Of a stretch of DNA of 64,000 bases, positions 1 through 7,931 are shown one piece after another (positions within the stretch are counted from its first letter, which is position 1; each line of letters begins with the position of its first letter). A program made the translations under genes and the position numbers. The stretch spans positions 124,001 through 188,000 of the forward strand of contig NZ_KQ948422.1 of NCBI RefSeq assembly GCF_001514065.1, written 5' to 3'. The DNA comes from Streptomyces antibioticus. GTDB lineage: Bacteria; Actinomycetota; Actinomycetes; Streptomycetales; Streptomycetaceae. The notes under the pieces were generated by a model that was not told the DNA's origin, made no database searches, and worked only from the letters and a program-made list of their open reading frames with translations.

Positions 1-311
1 CTGCCGGAGTGACCCGGCAGGCAGACCCGCAAGCTGCTCGAACAGACCTCGGCCGCGTGCCAAGCGCTCGTCGGCGGCGCACTCGCCTCATCTCCCGACT
101 TCGGCCGCTTCAACCCCGGCGCATCGGCGGAACCGCTCGCTGCCCCCCCTCGAAGCGTCAAGGCCCGAGATCCCGCGACGATCCCGGGTCGAAGGGCGCT
201 CACCGCAAGCCGGGGAACCAGTCCACCCTCACGTGCCCACCGCCCGCCCCGCGCCAAGCCACCCTCACGTTCCTTCGCGGCTTGACCCGGCCCACCTCCG
301 TGAAAGACATC
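1..311. other. Left edge, no gene recognised
   Basis: The reading frame of the downstream acyl-CoA ligase stays open leftwards to position 9, but that extension is arginine/proline-rich low-complexity sequence with no resemblance to the ligase family, which normally begins at the residues encoded from 312. I treat 1-311 as upstream non-coding sequence or the debris of something else. No hairpin terminator or clear promoter was seen. Confidence 0.5.
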
Positions 312-1886
312 ATGCTGAACCTCTCGGTCCTGCTTGAGGACTCCGCCCGCAAGTACCCGAACCGGGACGCAGTGGTCCTCGGGCCCACGCGTCTGACCTA
401 CGCCCAAGTCGAGGCCGCCGCGAACCAGGTCGCCAACCTGCTCGTGGAACGTGGCATACGGCCCGGCGACAGGGTGGCGCTCAGCTGCCCCAACGTGCCG
501 CAGTTCCCGATCGTCTACTACGGCGTGCTCAAGGCCGGCGCAGTCGTCGTCCCGCTCAACATTCTGCTCAAGTCCCGCGAGGTGGCCTACCACCTGCGCG
601 ACGCCGAAGCGAAGGCCTACTTCTGCTTCCAGGGGACCGCCGACCTGCCGATCGGTGAGGAGGGCTGGGAGGCGTTCAACGAGGTCGAGACCTGTGAGCA
701 CTTCTTCCTGATGACAGCCGATCCGGCAGCGCCTTCACCGATCGAGGAAGCTGGAGAAGCGAAGTCGCTGGAGGGAGCTCAGACCATCGGCGCGGCGCTC
801 GCCGGCATGTCGCCGGTCTTCGACCCGGTGGTCACCGAGGCCAACGACACCGCCGTCATTCTCTACACGTCGGGCACGACGGGCCGACCCAAGGGTGCGG
901 AACTTTCCCACGCGAACACGATGTTGAACGTGATGGCCTGCAACCGGATGTTCCTCAGCCGACCGGCCACGGACAGCCATCTCATCTGCCTGCCGCTGTT
1001 CCACACGTTCGGTGCAACCGTCCAGATGCACGCAGGGTTCTCGATGGCCGCGACCCTCCACCTCGTGCCGCGCTTCGACGCGCAACAGGTCGTACGGCTG
1101 ATGGAGTCCGAGGAGGTGACCTTCTTCGCAGGCGTGCCGACCATGTGGTGGGGCCTGCTGGGCGCCCTCACGGACGGCGTCGACGTCAAGCGAATCGCGA
1201 GCAACCTGCGGGTCGGCGCGTCCGGCGGTGCCGCCCTGCCGGTCGAGATCCTCCGCCAGGTCAAGGAGAAGCTCGGTGTGCAGGTCCTCGAGGGTTACGG
1301 ACTCTCCGAAACGTCGCCGGTGGTGACATTCTCCGACCCCGACTTCGGGGCACGCCCCGGGTCAATCGGCGTCCCGGTCTGGGGGGTCCAGGTCAAGCTG
1401 GTCAGACAGGACTGGTCGGAGGTCACGGCTGTGGGTGAGGTGGGAGAGCTCGCGGTCAAGGGCCACTGCGTCATGAAGGGCTACTACAACCGGCCGGAAG
1501 CCACCGCCGAGGTGATCCAGAACGGCTGGTTCCGCACCGGTGACTTGGCCCGCAGGGACGAGGACGGCTTCTACTACATCGTCGACCGGTCCAAGGACCT
1601 GATCATCCGCGGCGGCTTCAATGTCTACCCGCGCGAGGTCGAGGAGGTCCTGATGACACACCCGGCGATCAGCCTCGCCGCGGTCGTCGGTGTGCCCCAC
1701 CACAGCCACGGTGAGGAGGTGAAGGCTTTCGTCATCCTGCACTCGGGGGCGCAGACGTCTCCCGGCGAGCTGATCGCGTGGGGCAGGGAGCAGATGGCGA
1801 GCTACAAGTACCCGCGCATCGTGGAGATCGTCGAGCATCTGCCGACAACCGCCACCGGCAAGATCCTCAAACGCGAACTCAAATAA
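312..1886 (+). CDS. Long-chain fatty acid-CoA ligase (FadD-type)
   Basis: ANL-superfamily enzyme that activates a carboxylic acid with ATP to an acyl-adenylate and then to acyl-CoA, in the cytosol or at the membrane. The 524-residue product has the family length. Visible motifs in order: the P-loop-like YTSGTTGRPKG (A3), GYGLSETSP (A5), the GWFRTGDLA and DRSKDLIIRGGFNVYP stretch (A7-A8) and the C-terminal PTTATGKILKREL carrying the catalytic lysine. The start is placed at ATG 312 because homologues begin MLNLSxLLxDSA; an upstream in-frame GTG at 300 is possible. No strong ribosome binding site is visible. It stands alone; the next thing downstream is an IS remnant. Aryl-CoA or medium-chain substrates cannot be excluded. 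Confidence 0.9.
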   Translation: MLNLSVLLEDSARKYPNRDAVVLGPTRLTYAQVEAAANQVANLLVERGIRPGDRVALSCPNVPQFPIVYYGVLKAGAVVVPLNILLKSREVAYHLRDAEAKAYFCFQGTADLPIGEEGWEAFNEVETCEHFFLMTADPAAPSPIEEAGEAKSLEGAQTIGAALAGMSPVFDPVVTEANDTAVILYTSGTTGRPKGAELSHANTMLNVMACNRMFLSRPATDSHLICLPLFHTFGATVQMHAGFSMAATLHLVPRFDAQQVVRLMESEEVTFFAGVPTMWWGLLGALTDGVDVKRIASNLRVGASGGAALPVEILRQVKEKLGVQVLEGYGLSETSPVVTFSDPDFGARPGSIGVPVWGVQVKLVRQDWSEVTAVGEVGELAVKGHCVMKGYYNRPEATAEVIQNGWFRTGDLARRDEDGFYYIVDRSKDLIIRGGFNVYPREVEEVLMTHPAISLAAVVGVPHHSHGEEVKAFVILHSGAQTSPGELIAWGREQMASYKYPRIVEIVEHLPTTATGKILKRELK

Positions 1887-1896
1887 CGCCTGCCCG

Positions 1897-2141
1897 TCAC
1901 TCTGGACCGGCACGGCACCAATGTCGGCATCGCCCTGGACGCGATGCACTGGCTGAACCACAGCGTTCCGGCAGGTCACGCCAGGAGATCCCGGCCCGGA
2001 TCTTGTAGACCATCCCCCGTTGATGACCCGTCGGTCCGACCCCCTCGGCTGGCCCGTCACAGCCCGCGGTATCAGCGGAGCGAGTAACTCCCAATCCTTA
2101 TCGGTGAGTTCATGACGACATACCACCCCACCATGATCCAC
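1897..2141 (-). pseudogene. IS5-family transposase, N-terminal remnant
   Basis: Read leftwards from 2141, the product begins with RHELTDKDWELLAPLIPRA, the typical start of IS5-group transposases. After a frameshift the neighbouring frame continues with MVYKIRAGISWRDLPER, the next conserved block of the same family. Homology fades at about 1970; the DDE catalytic core is absent. Two frames are needed to cover about 80 residues, so this is a decayed fragment, not a working element. Terminal inverted repeats were not recognised. Confidence 0.8.
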
Positions 2142-2206
2142 AACCCGATGATCTTTGAAGACGGGCCCTAGCTCCCGGTCGTCCGGGTGTCCGGCTTAGG
2201 AGCGCC

Positions 2207-4636
2207 GTGCCAGAAAAGTCACATTCAAGGCACTCGCTCCGCTTGCTAGCCTCAGGGCACATTCTTACGCCAATGCGTGAGGGGCGCCCCTTGGCCACTG
2301 TCATCCCTGCGGCGGGTAACCTGCCTACGGCCCTGACCAGCTTCGTCGGCAGGCACCGCGAGGTCGCCGAGATCCGCCGTCTGGTGGGCGTGGGGCGGCT
2401 GGTGACGCTCACCGGAGCGGGCGGCGTGGGCAAGACGCGGCTGGCGCTGGCGGTTGCCGCGGCCTCCAGGAAGGCCTTCCCGGACGGCGTGTGGATCGTC
2501 GACCTGGCCGCGGTGTGCGACCCGTCGGCGGTGGCCGCCGCGACCGCAGGTGCGCTGCAGGTTCCGGACCGCGGAGACAGGCCCGCCCTTGAGCAACTCG
2601 CGGATCATCTGGTGCGGCATCGGGCGCTGATCGTGCTGGACAACTGCGAACACCTGATCGACGCGTCCGCGGGGCTGGCGAAGGCGCTGCTGTCAGCCTG
2701 TCCGGAGCTGCGTGTCCTGGCGACGAGCCGCCAGACACTGGGGGTCACGGGCGAGCACGTCTTCGTCGTCCCCACGCTGTCGATACCGGACGAGGCGGTC
2801 GAACTGCTGCAGGAGCGGGCCTCGGCCATCCGTCCGGACTTCCGCGTCACCGACGCCAACCGCGCTGCGGCCGCTCGGCTGTGCGCCGACCTCGACGGGC
2901 TGCCGCTGGCCATCGAACTGGCCGCGACGCGGCTGCGGTCGCTGACCGTCGACCAGGTCGTGGAGCGTCTGGAGGACCGCTTCGCCCTGCTCACCGGCGG
3001 CTGCAGAACCACGCTGCCACGCCAGCGCACCTTGCGCGGGATGATCGAGTGGAGCTACGAGCTGTGCACACCCGCCGAACGACTGCTGTGGAACCGACTC
3101 TCGGCCTTCCGCGGCGGCTTCAGCTTGGACGCGGCCGAGTACGTGTGCGCGGGGGACGGCATCGCGGCGCATGAGGTACTGGACCTCCTCGACCGGTTGA
3201 TGTCCCAGTCCGTCGTACTGACCTATGAACGCGAAGAACTGCCCCGCTACTGGCTGCTGGAAACCATCCGCACGTACGGCCTTGCTCGACTGGCCGAGAC
3301 GGGTGAGGAGCCGGGTCTGCTGCGGCGGCACCGCGATTTCTTCCTCGCCCTCGCCGAACGCACCGCTTCCGCATGGTACGGCCCCGGCCAGGAAGAGGCT
3401 CTGACCCGGCTGCGTGCCGAGCACGGCAATTTCCGGGCGGCACTGGAACTCGGGACGAGGGTTCCCCCAGCCGTGGCCGCGCCCGTCCCGGCAGAGCCCG
3501 GCACAGCGCAACCACACCCGGCGGAGCGCGGGGGCGCGGATCCCGCCGACGCACAGGAGGCGCTTCGCCTGGCCGCGGCGCTGCGCTACCACTGGTGCGC
3601 CGACGGGTTCCTCGGTGAAGGGCGCCGTCACTTCGACCGTCTTCTCGCGGCGGCACCCGAACCCACCCCGGTCCGAGCCGAGGCACTGTGGGCCGCTGCC
3701 TGGGTGGCGATGCTGCAGGGAGATCTCGCGGCGGCCGACCGGTGGCTGGACGAGGCCAAGGAGCTGGGCGAACGGCTGGACCACCCGTCGGTCCGGACCT
3801 ATATCCAGGGCTATTGCGGCGCGTCGGCGGCCTTCCAGGGGCGGACGGCGGACGCCGTGCGTCTTTTCGAGGGGGCGCTGGCCGCTCACGAGGCCGCGGG
3901 CGAAGGACCGCAGGGGCTGTTCTGGCTCTTCCAGCTGGCGGTCGCGCAGGTCCATCTCGGGGACGCGCGCGCGGCGGAGGAGGCCGGCAGGCGCGCGGTG
4001 CGGCTGGCGGAAGCATCCGGGGAGCGTTTGTTCGGGTCCTACGCGATGTGGGCGCTGGGCTACGTGCTCTGGGCACGTGGCGACACGGAGGAGGGCACGG
4101 CGCTGACGCGCGCGGCGCTGGAGATCCTGCGGGGCTTCAACGACTACGTCGGGACCGCGATGGCACTGGAAGTGTTCACCTGGAGCACCGCGTCCCGCGG
4201 CGACCACGAACGGGCGGCACAGCTGCTGGGCGCCATGGACGCCCTGACCCGCATGGGAGCCCCTCCCGTCTTCGGCGGGCACCGCGCCCGCTGCGAGGAA
4301 GCGGTCCTCTCCGCGCTGGGCCTGGCCGGATACGAGAAGGCCTTCGCGGAGGGCGCCCGGCACGACAGCCCAGCCCGGGCCATCGCCCTCGCCCTGGACA
4401 CGAGCACCGGGCCCAGCGCCCCGGCCACCACCACGCCGTGCCCGCTGAGCCGCCGGGAACGACAGGTCGCCGCGCTCGTGGCCAAGGGCATGACCAACCG
4501 GCAGATCGCCGCCCAGCTGGTGCTGTCACCGCGCACGGTCGACTGCCACATGGACAGCATCATGACCAAGCTCGACTGCAGCCGCCGCGCCCAGGTCGTG
4601 GCCTTGTGGGCGGCGAACCAGGCACCTACCCCGTAG
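2207..4636 (+). CDS. STAND ATPase / LuxR-type transcriptional regulator, copy 1
   Basis: Large signal-responsive regulator of the AfsR/MalT-like STAND class. The 809-residue product has an NTPase with Walker A GAGGVGKT (about residues 70-77), Walker B RALIVLDNCEH (139-149), the ATSR sensor stretch, a helical TPR-like middle (about 370-720) and a C-terminal LuxR helix-turn-helix (LSRRERQVAALVAKGMTNRQIA...). Ligand binding to the TPR region is known in the family to gate ATP-driven assembly and DNA binding. GTG 2207 has AGGAG only 4 nt upstream; ATG 2273, 22 codons in, is an alternative. First of three intact tandem paralogues, all on the same strand. Signal and targets cannot be read from the sequence. 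Confidence 0.9.
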   Translation: MPEKSHSRHSLRLLASGHILTPMREGRPLATVIPAAGNLPTALTSFVGRHREVAEIRRLVGVGRLVTLTGAGGVGKTRLALAVAAASRKAFPDGVWIVDLAAVCDPSAVAAATAGALQVPDRGDRPALEQLADHLVRHRALIVLDNCEHLIDASAGLAKALLSACPELRVLATSRQTLGVTGEHVFVVPTLSIPDEAVELLQERASAIRPDFRVTDANRAAAARLCADLDGLPLAIELAATRLRSLTVDQVVERLEDRFALLTGGCRTTLPRQRTLRGMIEWSYELCTPAERLLWNRLSAFRGGFSLDAAEYVCAGDGIAAHEVLDLLDRLMSQSVVLTYEREELPRYWLLETIRTYGLARLAETGEEPGLLRRHRDFFLALAERTASAWYGPGQEEALTRLRAEHGNFRAALELGTRVPPAVAAPVPAEPGTAQPHPAERGGADPADAQEALRLAAALRYHWCADGFLGEGRRHFDRLLAAAPEPTPVRAEALWAAAWVAMLQGDLAAADRWLDEAKELGERLDHPSVRTYIQGYCGASAAFQGRTADAVRLFEGALAAHEAAGEGPQGLFWLFQLAVAQVHLGDARAAEEAGRRAVRLAEASGERLFGSYAMWALGYVLWARGDTEEGTALTRAALEILRGFNDYVGTAMALEVFTWSTASRGDHERAAQLLGAMDALTRMGAPPVFGGHRARCEEAVLSALGLAGYEKAFAEGARHDSPARAIALALDTSTGPSAPATTTPCPLSRRERQVAALVAKGMTNRQIAAQLVLSPRTVDCHMDSIMTKLDCSRRAQVVALWAANQAPTP

Positions 4637-4664
4637 AAATTAGGTACCCACCCCGTAGAACTAC
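4621..4664. repeat. Tandem 22-bp direct repeat at the end of the LuxR gene
   Basis: Two adjacent 22-bp units, 4621-4642 and 4643-4664, share the core ACCCCGTAGAA (4628-4638 and 4650-4660) in exact 22-bp register. The first unit contains the last codons and stop of the upstream regulator gene. Spacing of two helical turns is what a tandemly bound activator would need, but a simple local duplication explains it equally well. Confidence 0.7.
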
Positions 4665-4701
4665 AGATGTCCGCGGACGGGCCCGCAGCGATGCTTCTCG
4701 C

Positions 4702-5640
4702 ATGAAGCACAGCGCGCAGGGCGGGCCCGCAACAGCGCACCCTGCGAACCGGTGCCGCTCAGACCGTCCCGGGCACCGCCTTCTGGCTATACGTCGGCTG
4801 GTGACACTCCCCTGCATGGGCGGTGTGGGCAAGACGCGGCTGGTGGTGGCGGCCGCGTCCCGGGGAGAGTTCGCTGACGGGGTGTGGCTGGTGGACCTGG
4901 CCCCGGTCTGCGACCCGTCGGCCGTGGCAGCCACGGCGGCGGGCGCGCTGCGGGTGCCCGACCTCGGGGTACTGCCCGTCCCGGACCAGCTCGCGGGTTA
5001 TCTGGCCGGGCGGCGGGTGCTGCTGGTGCTGGACAACTGCGAGCACCTGATCGACGCGTGCGCCGAACTGGCCGGAACCCTTCTGTCGGCCGCTCCCGGG
5101 CTGCGCATCCTCGCCACGAGCCGCCACACCCTGGGTGTCACGGGCGAGCACGTCTTCGCCCTCGCGCCGCTCGCGCAGGACGAGGCGGTGGAACTGCTGG
5201 GGGACCGGGCCGTTGCGTTGTGGGAGCGATTCCACGGAGACGGCCGGCTGCCCGGCCTGGACGGGATGAGCCTGGCCGGGCGGATCCGCAAGGAATCCGG
5301 GACACCGATCGTGCTGATCTCGGACCGCGACGACCCGGCGCACGTGGTGACCTGTCTGGACGCGGGGGCCGACGGCTGCTCGGCCAAGCCCTTCGAAGGA
5401 TCGATCCTGTCCGTCCATATGTGTGCTGCGAGTACGAAGGCCCTCCCTCCCGTTGGGCGGAGGGGCCTCTGGCCAGGTAGTACTCATTTAGGTCTCGATG
5501 GCCGTCGATGTGCGGAAAAACCATTCCTTGACCGTTGCGTCACACCGGCGCCATCTGCCCTCCCTACCATCACGCCACATTGCGAAATGTCGGTTGTTGC
5601 TTTTCGTGCCCGGTGCGACGAAGGTCCTGCAAGGCGATGA
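4702..5640 (+). pseudogene. Chimeric remnant: STAND NTPase fragment joined to receiver-domain fragment
   Basis: The 312-codon frame has an NTPase part (about residues 33-172: RRLVTLPCMGGVGKTRL, LLVLDNCEHL, ATSRHTLGVTGEH) that closely follows the flanking LuxR genes, then switches abruptly at about residue 173 to the second half of a response-regulator receiver domain (180-236: DGRLPGLDGMSLAGRIRKES, TPIVLISDRDD, AGADG, AKPFEG). D180 sits at the phospho-acceptor position and K229 at the conserved lysine, but the first half of the receiver is missing. TPR and LuxR parts are absent. The frame runs on through a hairpin at 5438 and ends in an ATGA overlap with the next gene. I read it as the product of deletion or recombination; a translated product is not excluded. 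Confidence 0.7.
5438..5469 (+). terminator. Imperfect hairpin after the receiver fragment
   Basis: AGGCCCTCCCTCCC and GGGCGGAGGGGCCT form an imperfect GC-rich stem with a short loop just after homology to the receiver domain stops. It probably terminated the original response-regulator gene; there is no U tract. Confidence 0.45.
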
Positions 5641-7922
5641 ACCATGCACACGAGGGACACCTCCCCCTGGCCACCACCAGCTTCGTGGGAAGGCGGCAGC
5701 CGCTGGCGGACGTCCAGCGCAGCATGCGGGACTCGCGCCTGGTGACGCTGCTCGGCGCGGGCGGGGTCGGCAAGACCCGACTTGCACTGAAGGCCGCTGC
5801 GGACCACACAGAGCACGTTCCGGACGGCGTGTGGCTTGTGGGCCTGGGAGCCGTCCGGAGCCCTGCGGGGGTGGCGGGCGCGGTCGTCGCCGCCCTCGGG
5901 CTGCCCGACCTCGGCATCCGGCCCGTACTGGACCGGCTCACCGAACACCTGGCCCCGCGGCGGGCGCTCCTGGTCCTCGACAACTGCGAGCACCTGGTCG
6001 AGGCATGCGCCGAACTGACCGTGCGGCTCCTGCGGTCCTGCCCCGCCCTGCGCATCCTCGCGACGAGCCGCCGGATGCTGGACGTCACCGGTGAATGCGT
6101 CCTCACCGTACCGTCGTTGTCACCGGCGGAAGGAGCCGAACTGCTGTGGCACCGCGCACGCGGCGTCGGTGCGGAGCAGCGGATCCGCGAGGCGGACGAC
6201 GACCAGATCACCCGACTCTGCATCGGCCTGGACGGGCTGCCCCTGGCGATCGAACTGGCCGCGTCCAGTCTCCGGACACTCAGCGTGGAGCAGGTGACGG
6301 CCCGGCTGGAGGACCGTTTCGACCTCCTCGCCCCGGACGGGAAGACACCACTGTCGGGGCAGCGCACACTTCGTACGGCGATCAGCTGGAGCTACGAACT
6401 GTGCACCCCCGACGAGCGGTTGCTGTGGAACCGACTGTCGGTCTTCGCGGGCGGCTTCACGCTGGAGGCGGCCGAGGGCGTCTGCGGCGGGGACGGCCTC
6501 TCCCGGTACGACGTGGTCGACCTGCTGGACCGGCTGGTGTCACAGTCCGTCGTACTGGTCGAGGAAGAAGGCGGACCGCCCCGCTACCGTCAGCTGGAAG
6601 CCATGCGCGAGTACGGGCGAGAGCGACTGATCGAGTGCCGTGAAGAGGACCTGCTGGCGGGACGCCACCGGGACTTCTTCCTCTCACTCGCCCGACGCGC
6701 TACGACAGACTGGTTCGGCCCCGGGCAACGGGAGACACTGGCACAGCTGCGCGCCGAACACGCCAACGTGCTGGCGGCCCTGGAGCAGGGGCGTCGGGCC
6801 GGCGGGACGCAGGCCGAAGGGGATCACACACGTCTTGAGCTCGCGGCCGCGCTCGGCTTCCACTGGTGCTGCAACGGGTTCGTCGGAGAGGGACGCCGTC
6901 AGCTCGACCGGGCCCTCGCCGACGCGCCCGCACCCACCCCCGCCCGGGCCCGCGCACTGTGGACCGCTGCCTGGGTGGCGCAGATGCAGGGCGCTCTGGA
7001 CGTCGCGGACGGACGGCTGGACGAGGCCGACGCCCTGGGCGAGCGGCTCGCCGACCCGCTGATCCGGGCCTATGTGCGGGGCCAGCGCGGAACCATCGCG
7101 CTGTATCGGGGACGACCGCACGAAGCCGTACCCCTCTTCGAGGGCGCCGTGGCCGTCCAGTCGGAGCTGGAGGGGGAGCCGGCCACACTGCGCTGGCTCT
7201 TCCAGCTGGCACTCGCCCAGCTCTATCTCGGCGACCCGCGCTCCACGGAAACCGCGCGGCGCGCGCTGGCGACGGCCGAGGCGTACGGCGAGCGGCTGAC
7301 CCGCGCCTACGCCCTGTGGGTTCTCGGCTACGACGCCTGGCTCAGGGGCAACGCGAAGGAGAGCACGGCGCTGATGCGCGCCTCGCTGGAGATCCACCAG
7401 GACTTCCACGACCCCGCGGGTGTGGCCATGACCCTCGAGGTGCTGGCCTGGGGCACCGCCGCGCTCGGTGACCACCGGCGGGCGGCGGTGCTGCTGGGTG
7501 CGCTGGGTCCGCTGGCCGTCGAACTGGGCCCCACCGACGCCGGACCGTTCGCCGAGCCCCACGCACGGTGCGAGAAGGCGATCAGCGAAGCCCTCGGAAC
7601 GGACGCCCACCACGAGGCTCTCGCGGAAGGCGCCTCGTACGACACGCCCTGGCGCGCCGTCGCCTTCGCCCTCGGCACCGAGGGAGGGGGTGGACGGGCG
7701 GCTTGCGGCGGTCTTGACGCCCTGACGGGCAAAGAGCGCGAGGTCGCCGGCTGTGTGGCCCGGGGCATGACCAACCGTCAGATCTCCACGGCTCTGGGCC
7801 GCTCCCCCCGGACGGTCGAGGGGCATGTGAAGAGCATCATGGCCAAGCTCGGCTTCTCCTGTCCCACCCAGATCGCGGCCTGGTGGACGGCGAACGAACC
7901 GGCCGTCCGCGTGGGGACGTGA
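5637..7922 (+). CDS. STAND ATPase / LuxR-type transcriptional regulator, copy 2
   Basis: The 761-residue paralogue has the same layout as its neighbours: TSFVGRR entry motif, Walker A GAGGVGKT (about 40-47), Walker B RALLVLDNCEHL, winged-helix/TPR middle, and C-terminal LuxR helix-turn-helix (LTGKEREVAGCVARGMTNRQIS). ATG 5637 overlaps the TGA of the chimeric frame upstream as ATGA, with AAGG about 12 nt before it; the longer frame upstream carries unrelated sequence. The stop is 9 nt before the next paralogue, so the two form an operon. The N-terminal leader is shorter and more divergent than in copies 1 and 3. Confidence 0.9.
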   Translation: MNHAHEGHLPLATTSFVGRRQPLADVQRSMRDSRLVTLLGAGGVGKTRLALKAAADHTEHVPDGVWLVGLGAVRSPAGVAGAVVAALGLPDLGIRPVLDRLTEHLAPRRALLVLDNCEHLVEACAELTVRLLRSCPALRILATSRRMLDVTGECVLTVPSLSPAEGAELLWHRARGVGAEQRIREADDDQITRLCIGLDGLPLAIELAASSLRTLSVEQVTARLEDRFDLLAPDGKTPLSGQRTLRTAISWSYELCTPDERLLWNRLSVFAGGFTLEAAEGVCGGDGLSRYDVVDLLDRLVSQSVVLVEEEGGPPRYRQLEAMREYGRERLIECREEDLLAGRHRDFFLSLARRATTDWFGPGQRETLAQLRAEHANVLAALEQGRRAGGTQAEGDHTRLELAAALGFHWCCNGFVGEGRRQLDRALADAPAPTPARARALWTAAWVAQMQGALDVADGRLDEADALGERLADPLIRAYVRGQRGTIALYRGRPHEAVPLFEGAVAVQSELEGEPATLRWLFQLALAQLYLGDPRSTETARRALATAEAYGERLTRAYALWVLGYDAWLRGNAKESTALMRASLEIHQDFHDPAGVAMTLEVLAWGTAALGDHRRAAVLLGALGPLAVELGPTDAGPFAEPHARCEKAISEALGTDAHHEALAEGASYDTPWRAVAFALGTEGGGGRAACGGLDALTGKEREVAGCVARGMTNRQISTALGRSPRTVEGHVKSIMAKLGFSCPTQIAAWWTANEPAVRVGT

Positions 7923-7931
7923 GGAGCGACC

